A stretch of 8,640 nucleotides of DNA from an uncultured Methanobrevibacter sp. (GTDB lineage Archaea; Methanobacteriota; Methanobacteria; Methanobacteriales; Methanobacteriaceae). The position numbers and the translations under genes are program-made. Below, one piece after another: positions 5,373 to 8,640 of this stretch. The notes beneath the pieces are model-generated. The model saw only the letters and a list, made by a program, of their open reading frames with translations. It did not search any database and was not told the origin of the DNA. How positions within the stretch are numbered: position 1 is the stretch's first letter; every line of letters starts with the position of its first letter. Location: the NCBI RefSeq assembly GCF_937906425.1, contig NZ_CALCYR010000227.1:1-8640 (forward strand), given 5' to 3'.

Positions 5373-6866
5373 ATGGCAAGTATTAAGGTAAGTGGCGAAA
5401 ATACAGAGAAAAAGGAAGCTAATCCTATTGAAGAAAGGGTAATAAAGAAACCTCGTTCCTTAAATGACAGTTTTGAAAGAAAGGGAAATGACATTTACAA
5501 TACCCACTACTGTGCAGGTTGCGGTCATGGTATCCTTCATAAATTGATTGCTGAGGTTATGGATGAGCTTGACATACAGGACAGGTCAGTCATGATTTCC
5601 CCTGTAGGATGTGCAGTGTTCGGTTACTACTACTTTAACTGCGGCAATGTTCAGACCGCCCACGGCAGGGCTCCTGCTGTTGCTACAGGTATTTCAAGAG
5701 CTGAGGACAATGCAATTGTAATGAGTTATCAAGGTGACGGTGACTTGGCATCCATAGGTTTAAATGAGACCCTGCAGGCTGCAAACAGAGGGGAAAAAAT
5801 CGCGGTTTTCTTTGTAAACAACACAGTTTACGGTATGACCGGTGGTCAAATGGCACCTACAACTCTTGTTGGTGAAAGGACTGTCACATGCCAAAACGGC
5901 AGGGATCCTCACTATGCAGGTTATCCTTTGCACATGTGTGAACTTGTTGACAATCTTAAGGCTCCCGTATTTATTGAAAGGGTCTCCCTTGCTAATCCTA
6001 AGTTAATCAGAAAAGCAAAAATTGCCATTAAAAAGGCCTTGATGATTCAGAAGGAAGGAAAAGGATACTCCTTTATAGAGGTTTTATCTCCATGTCCAAC
6101 CAATATCAGAAGGGATGTTGCTGGAGTTGAAGACTTCCTCATAAATGAGATGGGTAAGGAATTCCCTGTAAAGAGATTTAGGGACTTATCCAAGGAAAGG
6201 GCTCCTGTTGAAAGAAACGTAAGTGACTTTTCAATTGAATCATTGGACAATGTCTTTGGTGTAGACCGTTCTAAGGAATTGGCTGATGTGGAAGAGGACT
6301 TTGAGGACTGCAAGGTCAAGATTGTTGGTTTTGGCGGTCAGGGAGTATTGAGTACAGGACTTACCTTGGCTCAGGCTGCATGTTCTGAGGGTAAGGAAGT
6401 TTCATGGTATCCTAGCTATGGACCTGAACAAAGGGGAGGAACATCCAACTGTTCTGTAACCATTTCCGCAAAAACAATCGGTTCTCCTGTTGTTGAGGAA
6501 TGTGATGTATTGATTGCAATGAACAAGCCATCCCTTGAAAAGTATTCCATTGATGTTAAGGAAGGCGGAACCATTTTATATGATTCAAGGGCAGGAGACT
6601 ATAGCAAGGACAATCTTGATGTAAAGGATGGTGTTGAAATCATTTCCATTCCTGCAAGGGAAATTGCAACCGAGATTGGAAATGCAAAGGCAATGAATAC
6701 AGCCATTCTTGGAGCTTTAATGGAACTTGGTAAGGAAAGTCCTATTTTATCCCAGGAAGCATTTGCAAACGGTATTAGGGAAACCTTTGCAGCTAAACCT
6801 AAACTCATTGACGTCAATCTTGAGGTTTTGGAAGCTGGAGCTAAATGGTTAAGGGAAAATAAATAA
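5373..6866 (+). CDS. vorA: 2-oxoacid (ketoisovalerate) ferredoxin oxidoreductase, fused beta-gamma subunit VorA
   Basis: This 497-aa protein joins the beta (thiamine diphosphate-binding) and gamma subunits in one chain. The beta part, about residues 40-300, has CAGCGHG (47-53), the diphosphate/Mg motif GDGD (121-124) ending in NN (149-150), and NTVYGMTGGQMAPTT (150-164). The gamma part, about 313-497, has IVGFGGQGVLSTG (317-329), YPSYGPEQRGGTSNC (346-360), and ends in the usual A-G-A-K-W-L helix. The charged first 40 residues look like an extension. A beta-gamma fusion with separate alpha and ferredoxin subunits is the design known for Methanothermobacter VOR (VorA about 478 aa, from memory), unlike the four-subunit POR and KOR of methanogens. 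The three genes are packed with 0 and 11 bp gaps, so they form one operon. The catalytic motifs are intact. Substrate is inferred from the architecture and from the nearby acyl-CoA ligase. Confidence 0.93.
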   Translation: MASIKVSGENTEKKEANPIEERVIKKPRSLNDSFERKGNDIYNTHYCAGCGHGILHKLIAEVMDELDIQDRSVMISPVGCAVFGYYYFNCGNVQTAHGRAPAVATGISRAEDNAIVMSYQGDGDLASIGLNETLQAANRGEKIAVFFVNNTVYGMTGGQMAPTTLVGERTVTCQNGRDPHYAGYPLHMCELVDNLKAPVFIERVSLANPKLIRKAKIAIKKALMIQKEGKGYSFIEVLSPCPTNIRRDVAGVEDFLINEMGKEFPVKRFRDLSKERAPVERNVSDFSIESLDNVFGVDRSKELADVEEDFEDCKVKIVGFGGQGVLSTGLTLAQAACSEGKEVSWYPSYGPEQRGGTSNCSVTISAKTIGSPVVEECDVLIAMNKPSLEKYSIDVKEGGTILYDSRAGDYSKDNLDVKDGVEIISIPAREIATEIGNAKAMNTAILGALMELGKESPILSQEAFANGIRETFAAKPKLIDVNLEVLEAGAKWLRENK

Positions 6867-6890
6867 TTTCTCTTAATTTTCCTTTTAAAT
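6849..6890 (+). terminator. Hairpin terminator spanning the vorA stop codon
   Basis: TTAAGGGAAA (6849-6858) pairs with TTTCTCTTAA (6867-6876), giving ten base pairs with one G-U. The 8-base loop ATAAATAA contains the TAA stop (6864-6866). T-rich sequence follows (TTTTCCTTTTAAATTT and longer T runs). It marks the end of the vor operon and repeats the arrangement seen at the end of the synthetase gene. Confidence 0.6.
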
Positions 6891-6910
6891 TTCATATTCT
6901 TTTTTTATTA

Positions 6911-7052
6911 TTTTTTTCTTTTTTATTTTGTTTAATTATTGTTTAATTATTGTTTAATTATTGTTTAATTATTGTTTAATTATTGTTTTATTATTGTTTT
7001 ATTATTGTTTTATTTTTGTTTTTTTCTTTTTTATTTTGTTTAATTATTGTTT
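6911..7052. repeat. 11-bp tandem repeat nested in a 34-bp direct duplication
   Basis: GTTTAATTATT occurs five times in a row from 6930 to 6984. Variants follow at 6985, 6996 (GTTTTATTATT), 7007 (GTTTTATTTTT) and 7018, all in an 11-bp phase. A 34-base segment that starts with TTTTTTTCTTTTTTATTTTG at 6911 recurs identically, or nearly so, at 7019, an offset of 108 bp. The array follows the vorA terminator and precedes the gene at 7117. It has no coding role; the hydrophobic reading frame through it is a product of the repeat. Confidence 0.85.
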
Positions 7053-7116
7053 TATTATTATTTTTTATTCTTGTTTTAATTTCATATTTTCTTTTTTAAG
7101 CTTTGAGGTAATTTGT

Positions 7117-7575
7117 ATGAATTCATTGGATTTATTGAATCGAATTAAAGAAAATCTAAAGGACTATCCTATTGATTATTTAAAAAAGAAGGCAAGTGAT
7201 GACAGATATCCTGACAGCATTTCAAAACGTTTGGCAATATATAACTCCTCTGTTTATGATGAGATATTTGAATCAGCCATAGATGATTTTGAAGTCAGGG
7301 AGGAAGTGATAAAAAACTTATCAGAGGATGTTGATTATTACTTTAGTGTAAATGACCCTTATGATGATGAAAATAGGGAATTTACTAAAAATCTTTGTTT
7401 GTATTTGGCTTTGATTGCTAAAAAGCCATTGCATCCTGTTGGAGACCCTTCAAGTTATCATGTTTATGAGTTAAATGGGGAATATAAATGTAAGGACAGG
7501 ATTCTTTATTTAAAGGATAAACGTTCTTTATGCCGATATTGCATTTGTAAAAATGCCGGATACGGATTCTTTTAG
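7117..7575 (+). CDS. Small conserved methanogen protein, probably DUF2115/UPF0305 family (152 aa)
   Basis: Function is unknown. The start is the ATG at 7117, which has GAGGTA (7105-7110) six bases upstream. The same frame stays open further upstream only because it runs through T-rich repeats, so a longer start is unlikely. The protein is hydrophilic and mostly helical, with no membrane segment. Residues 1-75 hold charged helices (LDLLNRIKENLKDYP, DEIFESAIDDFEVREEVIKNL). A conserved-looking C-terminal block has KKPLHPVGDPSSYHVY near residues 102-117, then EYKCKDR and finally LCRYCICKNAG, where Cys140, Cys143 and Cys145 could bind metal. The His-Pro-x-Gly segment followed by C-x-x-C is what I recall of DUF2115, a family found mainly in methanogens; I hold this family name with moderate confidence. 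Neighbours give no functional hint. Confidence 0.8.
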   Translation: MNSLDLLNRIKENLKDYPIDYLKKKASDDRYPDSISKRLAIYNSSVYDEIFESAIDDFEVREEVIKNLSEDVDYYFSVNDPYDDENREFTKNLCLYLALIAKKPLHPVGDPSSYHVYELNGEYKCKDRILYLKDKRSLCRYCICKNAGYGFF

Positions 7576-7630
7576 ATTTTTATTTTTATTTCTTTTTTAA
7601 GATTTTTATTCCTTTTTTTAATATTTTCAA
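7576..7630 (+). terminator. T-rich terminator tract after the DUF2115-like gene
   Basis: Directly after the TAG stop (7573-7575) come several T runs, including T6 near 7594 and T7 near 7613, broken by AAGA. This is typical of archaeal U-tract termination. No strong stem is seen. Confidence 0.4.
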
Positions 7631-7681
7631 CTTATTTTATTATTTAAATTATTTTAAAAATATTTATTAAATTAAAAATTA

Positions 7682-7711
7682 AAAATATATTTAAAAGTAT
7701 ATTGGGGAGAT
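7682..7711 (+). promoter_or_regulatory. nadE TATA-like region and strong ribosome binding site
   Basis: AAATATATTTAAAA (about 7683-7696) is a TATA-like element, and TATTTATTAAATT further upstream (7661-7673) is an alternative that leaves a normal leader. GGGGAGAT at 7704-7711 is a strong ribosome binding site. It sits 3-4 bases before ATC at 7715 and about 50 bases before the first in-frame GTG at 7763, so it argues that translation starts near 7715. Confidence 0.55.
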
Positions 7712-7714
7712 ACC

Positions 7715-8458
7715 ATCACTAAAATAAATGATTTTAATGCATTAGAAGTTAAGAATCAATGTGTGAAATGGATTCAAGACTTTTTCAATGAAAATGGGCC
7801 TGACTGCAATGCAGTTGTAGGCATTTCCGGCGGTAAGGACAGTTCTGTAGTTGCAGCATTATGTGTAGAGGCTTTAGGTAAGAGTCGTGTTATAGGTGTT
7901 TTAATGCCTAATGATGTTCAGTCAGACATTGATTGTGCCAAACTACTTGTAAAACATTTGGATATTCCTCATTATATAATAAATGTCAAGGACTCTGTTA
8001 ATGGGATTCTTAATCAAATGAATGAAAACAGTATTGAAATAAGTGAACAGACAAGAATCAATCTTCCTGCAAGAATACGCATGTCCACATTATATGCTGT
8101 AAGTCAAAGCCATAATGGAAGAGTGGCAAATACATGCAATCTTTCTGAAGATTGGGTAGGTTATGCAACAAGATATGGTGATGGAGCAGGTGACTTCAGT
8201 CCACTTTCAAACCTGACCGTAACTGAAGTTAAGGAAATTGGACGAAGCCTTAATTTACCTAATGAGTTGGTGGACAAGGTACCTATTGATGGACTCTCTA
8301 ATCAATCTGATGAAGAGAAACTTGGTTTTACTTATGATGTGTTAGATGAGTATATACGAACAGGTAAAATTAAGGACAATTTGATAAAAGAAAGAATAGA
8401 TTACTTGCATGATCTTAATAAATTTAAGTTGGAACCTATGCCTAGTTTCAAATTTTAA
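7715..8458 (+). CDS. nadE: Ammonia-type NAD+ synthetase NadE; apparent ATC start (GTG at 7763 is the first standard start)
   Basis: NadE makes NAD+ from nicotinate adenine dinucleotide (deamido-NAD+), ATP and ammonia. Counting from ATC at 7715 it is 247 aa, a normal size. Motifs are the ATP pyrophosphatase loop SGGKDSS (38-44), NLPARIRM (116-123), NTCNLSEDWVGYATRYGDGAGDFSPL (139-164 region) and VPIDGL with SDEEKLGFTYDVLD (189-211). No glutaminase domain is present, so it should use free ammonia. No ATG, GTG or TTG occurs in frame between the upstream stop (7673-7675) and GTG 7763, yet the 16 codons from 7715 to 7762 read as family-like sequence (FNALEVKNQCVKWIQDFF across the GTG), and the ribosome binding site points to 7715. 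Starting at GTG 7763 would give 231 aa and trim the first helix. The close resemblance to NadE of gut Clostridia and Bacteroides suggests transfer from bacteria. Family assignment is certain; the start is unresolved. Confidence 0.9.
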   Translation: MTKINDFNALEVKNQCVKWIQDFFNENGPDCNAVVGISGGKDSSVVAALCVEALGKSRVIGVLMPNDVQSDIDCAKLLVKHLDIPHYIINVKDSVNGILNQMNENSIEISEQTRINLPARIRMSTLYAVSQSHNGRVANTCNLSEDWVGYATRYGDGAGDFSPLSNLTVTEVKEIGRSLNLPNELVDKVPIDGLSNQSDEEKLGFTYDVLDEYIRTGKIKDNLIKERIDYLHDLNKFKLEPMPSFKF

Positions 8459-8640
8459 GTTTTATTATTTATTTTTACTATTTTTTTTAATTTTTAATTT
8501 TAAGTTTTATTATTTATTTTTACTATTTTTTTTAATTTTTAATTTTAAGTTTTATTATTTATTTTTACTATTTTTTTTAATTTTTAATTTTAAGTTTTAT
8601 TATTTATTTTTACTATTTTTTTTAATTTTTAATTTTAAGT
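8451..8640. repeat. Perfect 45-bp tandem array, at least 4.2 copies, running off the window
   Basis: The hexamer TAAGTT recurs every 45 bp (AAGT at 8457, 8502, 8547, 8592 and 8637), and the sequence between is identical in each copy as far as I can check. The unit is A/T with one G and one C; it includes TTTATTATTTATTTTTACTA and a T8 tract. The array starts at 8451, inside the last codons of nadE, so the first partial unit supplies the Phe codon end and the TAA stop. Each copy carries T tracts that could terminate transcription. Identical copies imply recent expansion, or an assembly product. Confidence 0.93.
8459..8500 (+). terminator. T-rich terminator of nadE inside the first 45-bp repeat
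   Basis: After the TAA stop the sequence runs through TTTT, ATTTTT and T8 (8481-8488), which would act as a U-tract terminator. The tandem array repeats it in every copy, giving serial terminators. Confidence 0.4.

Noticed and set aside
5373..6866. vorA as an assembly fusion of separate beta and gamma genes
   Set aside because: The beta-gamma fusion is the known arrangement of methanogen VOR, both halves have intact motifs, and the frame is continuous.
6961..7116. Upstream extension of the DUF2115-like gene with a hydrophobic N terminus that looks like membrane segments
   Set aside because: The hydrophobic residues come from the 11-bp T-rich repeats. The ATG at 7117 has a good ribosome binding site and gives a sensible protein.
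7728..7748. ATG codons at 7728 and 7737 as nadE starts
   Set aside because: Both are out of frame with nadE and reach a TAG stop within a few codons.
8451..8640. CRISPR array
   Set aside because: The 45-bp units are contiguous and identical, with no unique spacers between them; it is a simple tandem repeat. The same holds for the 51-bp and 11-bp arrays.

Overview
The window looks like a chromosomal segment of a Methanobrevibacter-like methanogenic archaeon (order Methanobacteriales). The clues are very AT-rich, T-biased intergenic DNA, archaeal TATA-like boxes, ribosome binding sites of the AGGAGGTGA type, and a three-subunit 2-oxoacid:ferredoxin oxidoreductase with fused beta and gamma domains, the form I know from Methanothermobacter 2-ketoisovalerate oxidoreductase (VOR). 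The genus is inferred, not proven. No tRNA, rRNA, CRISPR array or insertion sequence was seen.

Layout. Positions 1-251 are low-complexity DNA with a 51-bp G/T-only tandem array. A minus-strand orphan gene (252-620; 122 aa, Cys/His-rich tail) follows. A gene-free AT-rich stretch of about 700 bp separates it from the plus-strand genes. These are an HTH-cupin regulator (1329-1880), an AMP-forming acyl-CoA synthetase of the medium/branched-chain (MACS/ACSM-like) type (2086-3753), the vorC-vorB-vorA operon (3946-6866), a small conserved methanogen protein probably of family DUF2115/UPF0305 (7117-7575), and an ammonia-type NAD synthetase nadE (best read as 7715-8458). The window ends inside a perfect 45-bp tandem array that begins in the last codons of nadE.

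How the genes fit together. The regulator, acyl-CoA ligase and VOR read as one metabolic unit. The ligase would activate a short branched-chain acid (2-methylbutyrate, isobutyrate or isovalerate) to its CoA ester. VOR would carboxylate the ester reductively to the branched-chain 2-oxoacid for Ile, Val or Leu synthesis, or run the reverse route to make acid and ATP. The HTH-cupin protein is a natural candidate to sense an acid or acyl-CoA and control the unit. This agrees with the known need of some rumen methanogens for 2-methylbutyrate, but substrate and direction are inferred.

The most unusual points are: nadE has no ATG/GTG/TTG at the start its homology implies, but has an ATC just after a strong ribosome binding site; the stop codons of the ligase and vorA both lie in the loops of terminator-like hairpins; and several unrelated T-rich tandem arrays sit at gene ends.
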